This document shows positions 63,991 to 64,000 of a stretch of 64,000 bases of DNA, piece by piece. The notes beneath the pieces were generated by a model. It worked only from the letters and a program-made list of their open reading frames with translations. It searched no databases and was not told where the DNA came from. How positions within the stretch are numbered: the stretch's first letter is position 1; every line of letters starts with the position of its first letter. The translations under genes and the position numbers were made by a program. The DNA lies in assembly GCA_030550455.1 (NCBI GenBank), contig JAUQPH010000003.1:121080-185079 (forward strand). Reading direction: 5' to 3'. Source of the stretch: Thermoproteota archaeon. GTDB taxonomy: Archaea; Thermoproteota; Thermoprotei_A; Sulfolobales; NBVN01.

Positions 63991-64000
63991 TTAAGAGCCT

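Noticed and set aside
1-64000. tRNA genes, rRNA genes, CRISPR arrays
   Set aside because: By eye, no GGTTCGAATC-type T-loop in a cloverleaf context, no rRNA core sequence and no evenly spaced direct repeats were found in the gene-free regions.

Overview
The window looks like a chromosome segment of a thermophilic Thermoproteota (crenarchaeal) archaeon. The evidence is ribosomal proteins eL38 and eL43, deoxyhypusine synthase, a Brix protein, a non-catalytic tRNA-splicing endonuclease subunit, a stand-alone MetRS beta chain, a DUF973 protein, TATA-box promoters, frequent TTG/GTG starts and tightly overlapping genes. The genus cannot be fixed from the sequence alone. No rRNA gene, tRNA gene, CRISPR array or intact transposon was seen.

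Layout. 1-5466: translation and RNA genes (dys, cut by the window edge; hisS; splicing endonuclease subunit; Brix; eL43) around an NhaC-type antiporter. 5551-8586: a corrinoid-type ABC importer (btuFCD). 8707-18065: PAC2, HAD, an intramembrane M50 protease facing a membrane-anchored winged-helix regulator, MetRS beta, M42 peptidase, UPF0282, radical SAM, circularly permuted GTPase and an RNA m5C methyltransferase. 18458-19897: two PP-loop ATPases. 20041-25592: a six-gene cobamide salvage operon (cobT-like, cbiS, cobY, cobD, cobS, cbiB). 25685-29162: a biotin ECF importer (bioY, double ATPase, EcfT) divergent from birA. 29611-44000: peptidase, eL38, radical SAM, E1-like, amidohydrolase, DHH-like, trxB, acdB, coiled-coil, DUF373, HTH regulator, rpiA and redox-protein genes. 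43985-53657: an anion or Na+ transporter, TrkA-like and MscS-like proteins, argS, an ABC exporter and DUF973. 53803-58997: a BMP-type nucleoside importer. 59525-63990: AAA+ ATPase, MarC and NAD(P)HX repair.

The strongest unexplained signal is an identical 23-bp sequence found only twice in the window. It lies in opposite orientation just downstream of the TATA boxes of btuF and of the cobT-led operon, and both promoters have the same 39-nt TATA-to-ATG spacing. This is what an operator of a vitamin B12 regulon would look like. Uptake and salvage fit together: BtuFCD would import corrinoids, CbiS would remodel cobinamide, CobD/CbiB would re-attach aminopropanol phosphate, and CobY, the CobT-like enzyme and CobS would rebuild the nucleotide loop. 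A second operator candidate (paired GTTAAC) overlaps the start of birA.

Other notable items are a GC-rich, pseudoknot-forming intergenic region near 61960-62200 that may be an unrecognised structured RNA; four decayed copies of one element that all end in the same short coding tail (31.7, 45.3, 52.6 and 59.3 kb); a UPF0282 gene whose conserved N-terminus begins at ATC; and a candidate C/D box sRNA at 42.3 kb.
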